Under the pieces are notes generated by a model. It saw only the letters and a list, made by a program, of their open reading frames with translations. It ran no database searches and was not told the DNA's origin. This document shows positions 20,970-28,728 of a DNA stretch of 30,538 nucleotides, piece by piece. A program made the translations under genes and the position numbers. Positions within the stretch are counted from its first letter, which is position 1. Each line of letters begins with the position of its first letter. This DNA is from a virus. The stretch is from the IMG/VR virus record IMGVR_UViG_3300009182_000222, positions 1-30,538 of that record; one strand, given 5' to 3'.

Positions 20970-22654
20970 AGCTTCAGACCTACGGCCTAGACTTTAGTAA
21001 ATTCCCTGCAATAACTCAGTTGGAGATTGAGTTATTAATGGTGGCGAATAAATCCCCAGAGCTTTGTGGTGGCCTAAGCAGGGGCCAGCACATCAAGCAT
21101 TGCATTCAAATGCTTTGGCCTTGGGCTTACAAGGGATGGAATGATTGGAGTGAGATGTGTTTGTGGGCTTGGACAAACTTTGATGAGATTGGAACTACTG
21201 GGTGTGCGGCGGCTGGAAAAACCTTCACGTTCACTCAGCTTGGAATAATTGAGTATCTTGCAAAGCCTCATGCTACTCGGTTGGCTTTAACAAGCACTAC
21301 TGTGCCTTCCTTGAGGGGGCGTATCTGGGCGGAAGTGATGAATTTCACCCAACCTTGCATTGGATTGTTTGGGCTAAATGTGGTGGATTCCGCAACAAAG
21401 ATTCAGTTCAAAAAAGGGGATGATCGGAACGCAATCATTGCCCTTGCAGTGGATTCTGGATCAGTGGAGCAAGCAGTTGGTAAATTGCAGGGGGTGCATC
21501 CAGATCGAATGGTGATTGTGGTGGATGAGGCGGCTCAAACTCAGCCAGCTATCTTCTCAGCACGAGCCAACCTTCAAGTGGGAACGAGCCTTTACCGATT
21601 TGTTGCCATTGCTAATGCCTCTTCTCAGTTTGATGCTCATGGGCAGTTCTGCCAGCCAAAGCTAGGATGGTCAACAATTAGTGTTAATGACGAACACTGG
21701 GAGACCAAAACAGGAGTTTGCTTGCACTTTGATGGTCTCAAGTCTCCAAACATAAAGGCAGGAAAGACTATATTCCCGAAGCTATTTGCTCAAGAAAACA
21801 TTGATGCAATCCGAAAGAATCATGGAGAAAACTCCCTTGAGTGGCATTCTTATGTGAGGGGCTTCTGGCCTCCTAGCGGCGTTAGAAATACTATTCTGGA
21901 TGCCGCCACCATACAGGAAGGAAAAGCTCAAGAGAAGGCAATCTGGAGTGGCACGGGCATCTATACGATTGCTGGACTAGACCCTGCATTCACTAGCGGG
22001 GGAGACGATTGTATGTTGAGGATTGCCAAAGTGGGTAAGGCAATGGATGGCGAGATGTGTTTGATGAGCGTTGAAAAGATTAAGATTCATTTAGAAGACT
22101 CCGTTTCAAACCCTTTATTTTATCAAGTGGCAGACAAGACGATTGATATGCTGAACAAGCATGGAGTTAAGCCAGATTGCTTTGGCCTTGATTCTACTGG
22201 GGCTGGAGCAGGAATTGCAGACATCATCTCTCAGCGTTGGCACAATGGGTTTCATCGCATATCATTCGCAGGAGCCGCCACTGAAGACAGCGTGAGCGTG
22301 GAGGATGATCGTCCCGCAAACAAAGTTTATGGAAATCGTGTGAGTCAACTCTGGGGGCAGGTTGGAAAGCTAATCATGAGTGGGAGAGTGAAAGGGCTAG
22401 ATGACGAAACTGCTCAACAATTCTGCACTCGCATCTATGGGCTCAAGAACGAGAGGATTGTGATTGAGACAAAGAACGAGATGAAGAAACGCACGAATGG
22501 ACAAAGCCCTGATGCGGCTGACGCTTTTGCCATCATGTGTCAAGTTTATATTTCTAAAGTTGGGTTTGGTAATGCCACAGCAAGTCAAGATCATAATTTT
22601 GAAGATTGGGAAAAATATGTGTTGGACAATGAAATGGATGCTGAGTATCGGTAG
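20966..22654 (+). CDS. Terminase large subunit
   Basis: 562 residues. The ATPase motor has Walker A GCAAAGKT at 79-86, Walker B VIVVDEA at 183-189 with catalytic Glu188, and a coupling motif AIANASS at 214-220. The nuclease domain has AGLDPAFTSGGDD at 336-348 (Asp339), FGLDSTGAG at 406-414 (Asp409) and SPDAADAF at 514-521 (Asp516/Asp519), the RNase H-like metal ligands. It packages DNA through the portal and cuts it. No small terminase subunit is obvious; the small proteins at 22658 or 22862 are candidates. Starts in an ATGA overlap with the PP-loop gene. Confidence 0.93.
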   Translation: MKLQTYGLDFSKFPAITQLEIELLMVANKSPELCGGLSRGQHIKHCIQMLWPWAYKGWNDWSEMCLWAWTNFDEIGTTGCAAAGKTFTFTQLGIIEYLAKPHATRLALTSTTVPSLRGRIWAEVMNFTQPCIGLFGLNVVDSATKIQFKKGDDRNAIIALAVDSGSVEQAVGKLQGVHPDRMVIVVDEAAQTQPAIFSARANLQVGTSLYRFVAIANASSQFDAHGQFCQPKLGWSTISVNDEHWETKTGVCLHFDGLKSPNIKAGKTIFPKLFAQENIDAIRKNHGENSLEWHSYVRGFWPPSGVRNTILDAATIQEGKAQEKAIWSGTGIYTIAGLDPAFTSGGDDCMLRIAKVGKAMDGEMCLMSVEKIKIHLEDSVSNPLFYQVADKTIDMLNKHGVKPDCFGLDSTGAGAGIADIISQRWHNGFHRISFAGAATEDSVSVEDDRPANKVYGNRVSQLWGQVGKLIMSGRVKGLDDETAQQFCTRIYGLKNERIVIETKNEMKKRTNGQSPDAADAFAIMCQVYISKVGFGNATASQDHNFEDWEKYVLDNEMDAEYR

Positions 22655-22657
22655 TGA

Positions 22658-22858
22658 ATGACAAAGCCAAAAGCCAAAAAGAAAGACACCACCAAACTAA
22701 AACCGCTAGATATTTACGATCTGGATATGATCGGATCATTCATCTATAGGTACTCAGATTACTTTGAAGATCATTGCGAAAGATTGAATAACTACACAAT
22801 AGAAGAAGCGCATGAGCTAATCATGAGGGTTAGCAAGCTTACTTGCAACAAGGCATAG
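22658..22858 (+). CDS. Small hypothetical protein after the terminase
   Basis: 66 residues: a basic N-terminus (MTKPKAKKKDTTKLK) followed by an acidic/aromatic helical part (DLDMIGSFIYRYSDYFEDHCE). It starts three bases after the terminase stop. No family recognised; a DNA-contact role or small-terminase function is speculative. Confidence 0.55.
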   Translation: MTKPKAKKKDTTKLKPLDIYDLDMIGSFIYRYSDYFEDHCERLNNYTIEEAHELIMRVSKLTCNKA

Positions 22859-22861
22859 AAT

Positions 22862-23116
22862 ATGGAAAGCGCACAAACCAACGAACTCCTGTCTGAATCC
22901 CTCACGCTAGTAAAAACGCTGGAGCCTATGTTCTACTCGCATTTGAAGAATGCGGAGCGTCACAATCTAGACACAATTGAAATCTCAACTGCGAGGGCTA
23001 GGGAGATTGGTCGTGATCTTCTCGTGTTGAGAAAAAAACTCACGGACTTCATGCAGATGCAGAGAAAGGTTCAGTTGGCAACTGACGATCATCTAGACAA
23101 AATGTTCGGGATTTAA
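22862..23116 (+). CDS. Small helical hypothetical protein
   Basis: 84 residues, predicted helical throughout (ELLSESLTLVKTLEPMFYSH, TARAREIGRDLLVLRKKLTD), with a C-terminal helix. It starts three bases after the previous stop. Helical oligomer-like composition, possibly a DNA-binding adaptor; no family recognised. Confidence 0.55.
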   Translation: MESAQTNELLSESLTLVKTLEPMFYSHLKNAERHNLDTIEISTARAREIGRDLLVLRKKLTDFMQMQRKVQLATDDHLDKMFGI

Positions 23117-23151
23117 ATCGCCAACCAAAACACGCCGCAACCACAAAAAAC

Positions 23152-23442
23152 ATGAAAAAAGTTAAGTTCAATGATCAGGAATGTGATGTACTGATTTCAA
23201 GATACCCAGATACAAACATTGCGATCCAGCTTTATGCAAATGGATTTCCATATGCAATGGCAAGCACTAACGACCCAGAACTGGAGCTAGAATCCGATCA
23301 AGTTTTGATTAAAGACTATTCCGAAAACAAGGGAATGGTGAAGGCATTGCAAGAGGCGGGGATTATTCAACCTTTATATCCCTATCCTGTTGGATTTTTT
23401 GGAGCTAATGCATGGGTCTGCGAACTTATTTCAAAATCATAA
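23152..23442 (+). CDS. DUF4313-like small phage protein
   Basis: 96 residues. The pattern VKFNDQECDVLISRYPDTN, an alternating beta region, then VLIKDYSENKGMVKALQEAGII is one I associate with a small phage/mobile-element family (DUF4313-like) of unknown function. It follows a 31-base A/C-rich leader (23121-23151) with no Shine-Dalgarno. Confidence 0.6.
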   Translation: MKKVKFNDQECDVLISRYPDTNIAIQLYANGFPYAMASTNDPELELESDQVLIKDYSENKGMVKALQEAGIIQPLYPYPVGFFGANAWVCELISKS

Positions 23443-23461
23443 ATTAAAAACAACCACGAAC

Positions 23462-23692
23462 ATGAAAGTAGACTACATTTGTAAAAACGAGGAGTGTGAA
23501 CATGAATTTGAAGTCTCATTCTCACCAGAGCAACCAGCATCAGGACAATACGGCCCCGTAGAACTCTATGACCCCGGACAAGACGCAGAGGTAGACCCCG
23601 GTGAGTGTCCTAGATGTGGGCAGGACGTTGACCTTGAGGATGTAACCGCCGAGTGCGAGCCAGATCAGGATGATTACGAGTGCGAAGTATGA
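23462..23692 (+). CDS. Small acidic zinc-ribbon protein
   Basis: 76 residues from ATG 23462, preceded by the A/C-rich leader AAAAACAACCACGAAC; a longer frame from 23390 would overlap the upstream gene. YICKNEECEHEF near the N-terminus and ECPRCGQDVD at about 49-58 provide two Cys pairs for a zinc ribbon. The rest is rich in Asp and Glu. A zinc-binding adaptor is a fair inference; its partner is unknown. Confidence 0.6.
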   Translation: MKVDYICKNEECEHEFEVSFSPEQPASGQYGPVELYDPGQDAEVDPGECPRCGQDVDLEDVTAECEPDQDDYECEV

Positions 23693-23733
23693 ACAAGAGA
23701 CTGATCTTAACTGAAGCCGCATACAACTTGTAA

Positions 23734-24486
23734 ATGAATGAGTTACACCTATTTGCAGGAGTCGGGGGAGGAATCCTCGGTGGAATGCTTCTCGGACATA
23801 CCACAGTCTGTGCTGTCGAGCTTGAACCATATTGCCGACGAGTCTTGTTGCAACGCCAGCGAGATGGAATCTTGCCAAAGTTCCCAATTTGGGATGATGT
23901 CTGCACATTCGACGGAACACTTTGGAAGGGAAAGGTCGATGTCGTTGCAGGGGGATTCCCATGCCAAGACTTGTCAATTGCAAATCCAAGAGGAAAAGGA
24001 TTGGACGGAGAGCGTTCTGGACTTTGGACTGAACAAGCAAGAATTATTGGCGAAATACGACCCAAATACGCATTCATTGAAAACTCGCCAAGGCTTACTG
24101 TGGGAGGAGGGGTACGAGTCATTGCGAATCTTGCCAAAATGGGGTATGATTGTGCGTGGGGAATTATGGGAAGCAGAGATGTTGGACTTCCCGTCAAGAG
24201 AGACAGAATCTGGATTCTTGCCAGCACCAGTAGCAAGCGATGGAAGACATCACGGCAAGGAGAAGTGGATAAAAAACAGCCGATCAAAAAGAAAAGAGAC
24301 TGGAAGATCAGCACCGACAGAGAAAATAACTTACGCATATTACGAAGCCGATATTGCCCCGAAATACTTTCCAGAGATTTCCGAGGAGATGATGAGCTGG
24401 CCTCAAGGATGGACAGACTTACGGCGATTGGAAATGGACAAAATGCAGTTTTGGCGGCAACAGCATTCAGACTTCTTTCACAATAG
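23734..24486 (+). CDS. DNA cytosine-C5 methyltransferase
   Basis: 250 residues. Motif I LHLFAGVGGGILGG (4-17) binds SAM, and motif IV GGFPCQD (73-79) carries the catalytic Cys77. Motif VI is ENSPR (116-120), motif VIII VKRDRIW (154-160), and motifs IX/X are RMDRLTAIGNGQ (225-236). Its target-recognition region, residues about 165-222, is short and Lys/Arg-rich, so the enzyme is shorter than usual 300-plus residue members. It probably methylates phage DNA for protection. A second long frame (23738-24502) covers nearly the whole gene. No partner restriction enzyme is seen. Confidence 0.85.
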   Translation: MNELHLFAGVGGGILGGMLLGHTTVCAVELEPYCRRVLLQRQRDGILPKFPIWDDVCTFDGTLWKGKVDVVAGGFPCQDLSIANPRGKGLDGERSGLWTEQARIIGEIRPKYAFIENSPRLTVGGGVRVIANLAKMGYDCAWGIMGSRDVGLPVKRDRIWILASTSSKRWKTSRQGEVDKKQPIKKKRDWKISTDRENNLRILRSRYCPEILSRDFRGDDELASRMDRLTAIGNGQNAVLAATAFRLLSQ

Positions 24487-24502
24487 CAATACAAACCTAT
24501 GA
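23738..24502 (+). CDS. Long alternate frame over the methyltransferase gene, possible overlapping gene
   Basis: 254 residues starting from the second ATG of ATGAATGAG, in the +1 frame relative to the methyltransferase. Ser/Glu/Cys-rich N-terminus, then KYDPNTHSLKTRQ, LPKWGMIVRGELWEAEMLD and a late MMSWPQGWTDLR, all with ordinary protein composition. The stop overlaps the nuclease ATG (ATGA at 24499-24502), whereas the methyltransferase stops 13 bases earlier. That junction is what a real gene would show. The frame could still be a by-product of conserved methyltransferase motifs and codon bias. No function is assigned. Confidence 0.45.
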   Translation: MSYTYLQESGEESSVECFSDIPQSVLSSLNHIADESCCNASEMESCQSSQFGMMSAHSTEHFGRERSMSLQGDSHAKTCQLQIQEEKDWTESVLDFGLNKQELLAKYDPNTHSLKTRQGLLWEEGYESLRILPKWGMIVRGELWEAEMLDFPSRETESGFLPAPVASDGRHHGKEKWIKNSRSKRKETGRSAPTEKITYAYYEADIAPKYFPEISEEMMSWPQGWTDLRRLEMDKMQFWRQQHSDFFHNSNTNL

Positions 24503-25266
24503 AATACACAACCTATAACGGCGACCGCCCAAACTTGGATTGGACTCCTCCAACAAAAACAACTTATAAAAATATGGAAAAAACAAAACTGATAAAAGAC
24601 GCCCCGCACCAGAAATACTTTTCTGAGGACGGCACACAACTCGCAGGAGGTTCTACCATCTGCAAAATCGGAGATGATCCAGCAGGGCTTCTCTACTGGG
24701 CTTGGGATTTAGGCAGGCAAGGCAAGGACTTCCGCAAGGAGCGAGGCACTGCCGCAAACATTGGAACCATAGCCCACTTCATGATTGAATGTATGCTGAA
24801 CGAGCAAGTGGCGGATCTTTCTGATTTCGATCAGGCTGACATTGATAAGGCTCTGGTATGCTACTCAAAGTTTCTCGATTGGTGGAATGAGCAGAGCCTT
24901 AAAGTTGTAAAGACTGAGATTCAGCTTGTGAACGAGCTTTATAAATACGGGGGAACAATTGATCTAATCGCCATTAGCGAGAATGGTGAATATATTCTGC
25001 TTGATTTCAAAACCAGCAAGAAGATTAGTGAGTCATATTGGAGGCAACTGGCTGGCTATGCAGAGCTTTGGAATTACAACAATCTCGGTTGCAAGATCGT
25101 TAATCATTGCATCGTGAGGATTGGCAAGGAAGAAGAAGGGGACTTTGAGGCAGTGTGGAGGGATGATCTATCTGGCTACTGGGAGACATTCAAGGCGCAA
25201 GTGAAGGTGTGGTGGGCTATCAAGAACGAGAAGCCTGTTAAGGTGAAGAAGGAGAAAAAGAAATGA
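24499..25266 (+). CDS. RecB/Cas4-like PD-(D/E)XK nuclease
   Basis: 255 residues from ATG 24499; ATG 24574 (residue 26), which follows an A/C-rich leader, may be the true start. The nuclease core has IGTIAHFMIE (88-97, His93), YGGTIDLIA (150-158, Asp155), YILLDFKTSK (165-174, Asp169 and Lys171) and YWRQLAGYAEL (180-190, the motif with conserved Gln183 and Tyr187). This is the Cas4/RecB exonuclease arrangement, which pairs with annealing proteins such as ERF in phage recombination. No four-Cys cluster is seen, so it may lack the Fe-S site of many Cas4 proteins. Confidence 0.82.
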   Translation: MKYTTYNGDRPNLDWTPPTKTTYKNMEKTKLIKDAPHQKYFSEDGTQLAGGSTICKIGDDPAGLLYWAWDLGRQGKDFRKERGTAANIGTIAHFMIECMLNEQVADLSDFDQADIDKALVCYSKFLDWWNEQSLKVVKTEIQLVNELYKYGGTIDLIAISENGEYILLDFKTSKKISESYWRQLAGYAELWNYNNLGCKIVNHCIVRIGKEEEGDFEAVWRDDLSGYWETFKAQVKVWWAIKNEKPVKVKKEKKK

Positions 25267-25592
25267 GCGACACACCACGCACTGACGCTGAAACTTATGT
25301 TTGGGAGAAGGGGAGAGAAAATCCCTTTGTTCACAAGGAGTTTGCCCAACAGCTTGAGAGGGAACTCAACGCATCTCTTGAAAACCAAGTGAAAGCAATG
25401 GAGAAGCTTGTTGAACAACAAGATTTCACTCTAAAGTCCGCCGTATTGTTATCAAAAGCCATTTCACAACGAGACCGAGCCATCAAGATTGCAGAAATTT
25501 TCCAAGGTGAAATTGGGATGTATGATCCTGATTATGCTTTTCTAGATATTATAGAGAAAGAATTTGAAGCACTCAAAGTTGAAATAAAATGA
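25263..25592 (+). CDS. DTPRTDA-type small phage protein
   Basis: 109 residues starting MSDTPRTDAETYV, a starting motif I recognise in many small phage proteins of unknown function, followed by a coiled-coil helix (AQQLERELNASLENQVKAME). It overlaps both neighbours by ATGA. A peptide at 9472 resembles the N-terminus of this protein. The function is unknown. Confidence 0.65.
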   Translation: MSDTPRTDAETYVWEKGRENPFVHKEFAQQLERELNASLENQVKAMEKLVEQQDFTLKSAVLLSKAISQRDRAIKIAEIFQGEIGMYDPDYAFLDIIEKEFEALKVEIK

Positions 25593-25837
25593 TCTCAGAA
25601 ATTGAAAGACAAGAAGCTTTTGAAATAATAAACAGCGTATTATTGTCAATTCCACAAAAGGAAATGGAAATTTTGATTATGAGGGAGGCAGATGGAGTGA
25701 AGCTTAAAGAAATTTCAAATTTGTTTAAGTTGAGCATTAGCCAAGTTAGGCAAGTGTCATTAAGTGCCGCAAGAAAACTAAGGCATCCAACAAGGCTTTA
25801 TAAGCTTCAAGAAGCCGCCGAAGTAATATTCTCATGA
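25589..25837 (+). CDS. Sigma region 4-like helix-turn-helix protein
   Basis: 82 residues. LSIPQKEMEILIMREADGVKLKEISNLFKLSISQVRQVSLSAARKLR (residues about 19-65) fits the region 4 pattern of sigma70 factors: an initial helix, then a helix-turn-helix that contacts the -35 box, and a basic end. No region 2 is present, so it is not a full sigma factor. It could redirect host RNA polymerase or act as a simple regulator. It lies between the nuclease and helicase genes with ATGA overlaps on both sides. A DnaA-like or LuxR-like HTH is the alternative. Confidence 0.6.
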   Translation: MISEIERQEAFEIINSVLLSIPQKEMEILIMREADGVKLKEISNLFKLSISQVRQVSLSAARKLRHPTRLYKLQEAAEVIFS

Positions 25838-27084
25838 GCCTTCCACAATCACCAGAGGCAGAAAAGGCTTTTCTAGCCTCTTGCCTTAATCACAGTTCGA
25901 TCCTCAACGAGGCTTCCGATCTTATTAAACCTCGTATGTTCTTCAATCCTTCAAACCAAAGGATATTCAATTCCATTATGGAACTTTGGAAGGAGGGGAG
26001 GGAATGCGATCTCATCACGATCACTGACCACATGGACACAAACGGAACTCTTGAGTTGTCGGGAGGAGCCGCCTATGTGACGGAAGTATTTATATCTCTC
26101 CCCACTTCTCAAAACTGGCGTGAATATCTAGACATTATTAGGGAGAAGCATTCAGCTCGTCTATACATATCGGTAGCAGAGAAGATCATAGCATCTGCCA
26201 AAGATCCTGCAAACAATCCCAATCTGGCTGATGAAGTGCAGAAGGCTCTAGTTCAAGTGGCGGCTGAGTCCGAAACTGCCAGTTCAATTCAATCCTTAAA
26301 AGAAGTGGCATTGAATCGTATTGAAGAATACGAGGATATGATTAAAAATCGGGGGAAGCTCATTGGTATTACAACAGGCTTTCCATCACTAGATAGACTC
26401 ACTGGAGGGTTCCGCAAGGGGCAGTTAATCGTCATAGGAGCCCCTACAAAGGGGGGCAAAACTGCAATGGCACTCAACATGGCACTGCGAGCCGCAGATG
26501 ATTCTGTTCCAGTTGGAATAATCTCTCTGGAAATGGGGGCTGGAGAATTATTTGATCGGCTTATAGCGTCCAAGACAAGTGCTGACATTTCTCGTTTATC
26601 CAAAGAGGCAACCACTTGCGATAAGCTCATGACTAAGATTAGAAGTGGCGTTGCAACACTATCGTCTCTTCCCATTTTTATCAGAGACGAGAGCATGATG
26701 AACTGCCTTCAGCTTCGTGCCGCCGCAAGGAGATTGGTTGCAGTGCATGGTGTTAGGCTTTTGGTGGTGGACTACATTCAATTGCTAGAGCCAACCAGCA
26801 AGACAGATTCCAGAGAGAGGCAAGTGGCTGAATGTTCCCGCACATTAAAAGGATTGGCAAAAGAACTAGGCATCACTATCATAGCCCTCACTCAACTCAA
26901 TGCAGATGGAGCCTCACGAGAAAGCAGGGCAATTGAACATGACTGCGATCTCTTTATTAAAATCTCACAGGATGAAAAGGAACAAGAGAATTGGTTTCTC
27001 AATATCGCTCTAGCAAGGGCTTGTCCTCGCACATCCATACCACTCACCTTCAAGCCAGAATTACTCTGCTTTGAAGAACGATGA
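25834..27084 (+). CDS. DnaB-type replicative DNA helicase
   Basis: 416 residues. An N-terminal DnaB-like domain (residues 1-105: PEAEKAFLASCLN, YVTEVF..LPTS) and a linker precede a RecA-type core starting GITTGFPSLDRLTGGF (178-193). Walker A is GAPTKGGKTA (202-211), Walker B LLVVDYIQLL (309-318), and Gln354 in ALTQLNADG is the sensor. DnaB helicases are hexamers that unwind the replication fork. It is slightly shorter than bacterial DnaB (about 470). A separate loader or primase is not obvious. Overlaps the sigma-like gene by ATGA. Confidence 0.92.
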   Translation: MSLPQSPEAEKAFLASCLNHSSILNEASDLIKPRMFFNPSNQRIFNSIMELWKEGRECDLITITDHMDTNGTLELSGGAAYVTEVFISLPTSQNWREYLDIIREKHSARLYISVAEKIIASAKDPANNPNLADEVQKALVQVAAESETASSIQSLKEVALNRIEEYEDMIKNRGKLIGITTGFPSLDRLTGGFRKGQLIVIGAPTKGGKTAMALNMALRAADDSVPVGIISLEMGAGELFDRLIASKTSADISRLSKEATTCDKLMTKIRSGVATLSSLPIFIRDESMMNCLQLRAAARRLVAVHGVRLLVVDYIQLLEPTSKTDSRERQVAECSRTLKGLAKELGITIIALTQLNADGASRESRAIEHDCDLFIKISQDEKEQENWFLNIALARACPRTSIPLTFKPELLCFEER

Positions 27085-27122
27085 CATGGAGGAAATAGAC
27101 TCCAAATAACCAACCAAACAAA

Positions 27123-27344
27123 ATGCCGCAATACGACAACGAGAAAAGATTTGTCTTGTTCCCTAAGAAGGTTCAGACAAATCCTAAAGCCCCCAACTGG
27201 GAGGGAACCATCACCATCGAAGGGAAGGAATGGGAGATGAGTGCTTGGACAAAGACCAGCAAGAATGGAAATGACTTCCTTTCTGGGTCTATCAAAGAGC
27301 AGTATAAGAAGAACGTCAAAAACGACGAGGAAGTTCCTTTTTAA
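27123..27344 (+). CDS. Small SSB-like protein with acidic C-terminal tip
   Basis: 73 residues. The body has alternating strands (KRFVLFPKKV, WEGTITIEGKEWEMSAW, NDFLSGSIK) like a small OB-type domain, with a DUF736-like feel. It ends KNDEEVPF, very like the DDDIPF tip by which single-strand binding proteins recruit replication enzymes. It follows an A/C-rich leader (27108-27122) after the helicase gene. A phage single-strand binding protein is a good inference, but the OB-fold is not proven here. Confidence 0.65.
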   Translation: MPQYDNEKRFVLFPKKVQTNPKAPNWEGTITIEGKEWEMSAWTKTSKNGNDFLSGSIKEQYKKNVKNDEEVPF

Positions 27345-27432
27345 TTTGCATTAGTCCTTAGCCATGATGCGTGGGGAGATCCTACGATGGCCTATCATGT
27401 TGGCTTTTGAAACAACGAGGGACGATCATTGG

Positions 27433-27473
27433 AAGCCCTCTCTAGGCACTCAAACTAGGGAGGGCTTTTCTCT
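27433..27473 (+). terminator. Strong rho-independent terminator after the replication block
   Basis: GCCCTCTCTAG (27435-27445) pairs with CTAGGGAGGGC (27455-27465): 11 pairs with one G-T, extendable by two A-T pairs. The loop has nine bases, and TTTTCTCTT follows. The strongest terminator in the window. Confidence 0.92.
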
Positions 27474-27501
27474 TGACAAGCCGCTAGAGGTAGATTTTAT
27501 C
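27473..27501 (+). promoter_or_regulatory. Candidate promoter directly behind the terminator
   Basis: TTGACA (27473-27478, perfect), 17-base spacer and TTTATC (27496-27501, weak -10). It begins inside the terminator's T-rich tail and would drive the accessory genes from 27.6 kb onward. Confidence 0.4.
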
Positions 27502-27665
27502 AGCTTCCGCAAGCCATGAAAATAATTTAATTTTTTTCTTGAGCATGATGAAAATTGTGAAAGACTACATCCATCGGCTACAACCAGCCGCTAAAAAAAC
27601 AATGAACGCACACCAAGCCTCTTACCTAATCGCAGTGGAGGCACTAACCAACAAACTATACACCA

Positions 27666-27959
27666 ATGACAGCATTAGTAATAATTACGGGATCAACTGG
27701 AATGCTAACAGCTCTAGCTATGGGGTTCTGGCTTTACGGAAAGGCAGTCAGAGAAAGTCACCTCGATCTGCTTGCACGATGGATGAGAGACGACAAGCAA
27801 AGCTTCGACCTCTTCATGTATCAGCAAGCCTTACGAGTCACTAAAAGAGAAATAGCACTACAAAAACAAAACAATGACAACGCTAGAGAATCACTTCATG
27901 GATCAGATTCATCAGGAGATGGAGCAGGACAATCTCAGTCTAATCAATCAAGTCAGTGA
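27666..27959 (+). CDS. Small membrane-anchored hypothetical protein
   Basis: 97 residues. The N-terminal membrane helix (ALVIITGSTGMLTALAMGFW, residues about 3-24) is followed by a charged helical region (KAVRESHLDLLARWMRDDKQ) and a Gln/Asn/Ser-rich tail. It follows an A/C-rich leader (AACCAACAAACTATACACCA). Possibly a membrane-surface protein of the phage infection cycle; no family recognised. It overlaps the next gene by 86 bases. Confidence 0.55.
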   Translation: MTALVIITGSTGMLTALAMGFWLYGKAVRESHLDLLARWMRDDKQSFDLFMYQQALRVTKREIALQKQNNDNARESLHGSDSSGDGAGQSQSNQSSQ

Positions 27960-28062
27960 GCTTCGTGAAGCCCTCAAGGATGTGATTAAATACAACTGCC
28001 TTGGAAAAACTAATAAGATTGCAGACGTTTGTGAGATCACTCTTGGATACAGAACAAAATAA
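27874..28062 (+). CDS. Small hypothetical protein, start uncertain
   Basis: 62 residues from ATG 27874, in another frame over the end of the upstream gene; ATG 27898 would shorten the overlap. The C-terminal 45 residues are a charged helix (LINQVSELREALKDVIKYN) followed by a Cys-containing segment. The upstream ACTACAAAAACAAAACA resembles the leaders before other starts. No family recognised. Confidence 0.5.
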   Translation: MTTLENHFMDQIHQEMEQDNLSLINQVSELREALKDVIKYNCLGKTNKIADVCEITLGYRTK

Positions 28063-28173
28063 CAACTAACCATTTGCTAAAACAATTTGGATTCTTTCAC
28101 TAACCACGAAAGTGCTGGCTACGCCGCAGTGAGAGCATCCTCTAACAAACCAACCCAAACCAACCCAAACAAA

Positions 28174-28503
28174 ATGAGCAACCTAATCATACCAGACGAA
28201 TTAAAAGAAAAACTTGTTCCGATTGAATTTCCGTTGAAGGCACTCGGAGATACAGTCATGGACGCAAACGACAAGGAGGTGGCATCAATCAATGACAAGA
28301 TTGACATAAGGCAATCCATGAATATTGCAAAGCTGTTTGCGGCATCCCACACCATGTTTGAGCTAGTGAGGGACTACTACGCCCTCACAATCATATTGGC
28401 GGCATCTAATGGCCTCCCACATGGCACTCCAGATGAAACAGAGGAAGACAAGGCTGAATGCCTTCTTTGCAAGGCTGAAGCCCTTCTAGCTAGATTGTCA
28501 TAA
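28174..28503 (+). CDS. Small hypothetical protein with long A/C-rich leader
   Basis: 109 residues from ATG 28174. The frame extends upstream to a TTG at 28087, but that extension translates the repeated CCAACCCAAA leader (28145-28173) and is unlikely to be coding. The protein starts MSNLIIPDELKEKLVPIEF and is helical afterwards (IRQSMNIAKLFAASHTMF), with an acidic, Cys-containing C-terminal helix. No family recognised. Its stop overlaps the next ATG (TAATG). Confidence 0.6.
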   Translation: MSNLIIPDELKEKLVPIEFPLKALGDTVMDANDKEVASINDKIDIRQSMNIAKLFAASHTMFELVRDYYALTIILAASNGLPHGTPDETEEDKAECLLCKAEALLARLS

Positions 28504-28715
28504 TGGACTACGAACGCACAAATAGCTCAATGTTCGCCCCCCTCGATCACGAGGGGGGCAGTGAGTATCGGATCAGCTCTCAAGTGAGCAGGGCGATTGA
28601 CAAGTTCTGGGAACGGAGGGGGATTGATCCCAAGGCGGACACTTGGAAATTCAATTGGAATAACAAGAAAAAGGAAATAGGAGCCAAACAGAAAGAATTT
28701 AAGGAAGCCGCATGA
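28503..28715 (+). CDS. Small hypothetical protein
   Basis: 70 residues starting in a TAATG overlap. A short helical core (SSQVSRAIDKFWERRGIDPKA) is followed by a Trp/Asn/Lys-rich tail (WKFNWNNKKKEIG). Basic overall; no family recognised. Confidence 0.55.
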   Translation: MDYERTNSSMFAPLDHEGGSEYRISSQVSRAIDKFWERRGIDPKADTWKFNWNNKKKEIGAKQKEFKEAA

Positions 28716-28728
28716 ACAACATAGAATT

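Larger units (their letters stand above)
27345..27665 (+). other. Mostly noncoding gap with terminator, promoter and possible leader
   Basis: The gap holds the terminator (27433-27473), the promoter (27473-27501), and an AT-rich stretch. A 27545-27844 frame beginning MMKIVKDYIHRL is possible but overlaps the better-supported gene at 27666. A 51-residue frame (27364-27519) runs through the terminator and is not credible. Confidence 0.5.

Noticed and set aside
23610-24509. 299-residue minus-strand open frame over the methyltransferase gene
   Set aside because: Very Ser/Pro/Leu-rich with no recognisable motif and no proper start context. It extends across neighbouring plus-strand genes. More likely a by-product of the codon composition.
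27364-27519. 51-residue frame starting MMRGEILRW
   Set aside because: It runs straight through a very strong terminator and has no ribosome binding site.
27545-27844. Frame beginning MMKIVKDYIHRL before and across the gene at 27666
   Set aside because: Most of its length is an out-of-frame reading of the membrane-anchored gene, which has a better start context. The first 40 codons could still be a separate small gene.
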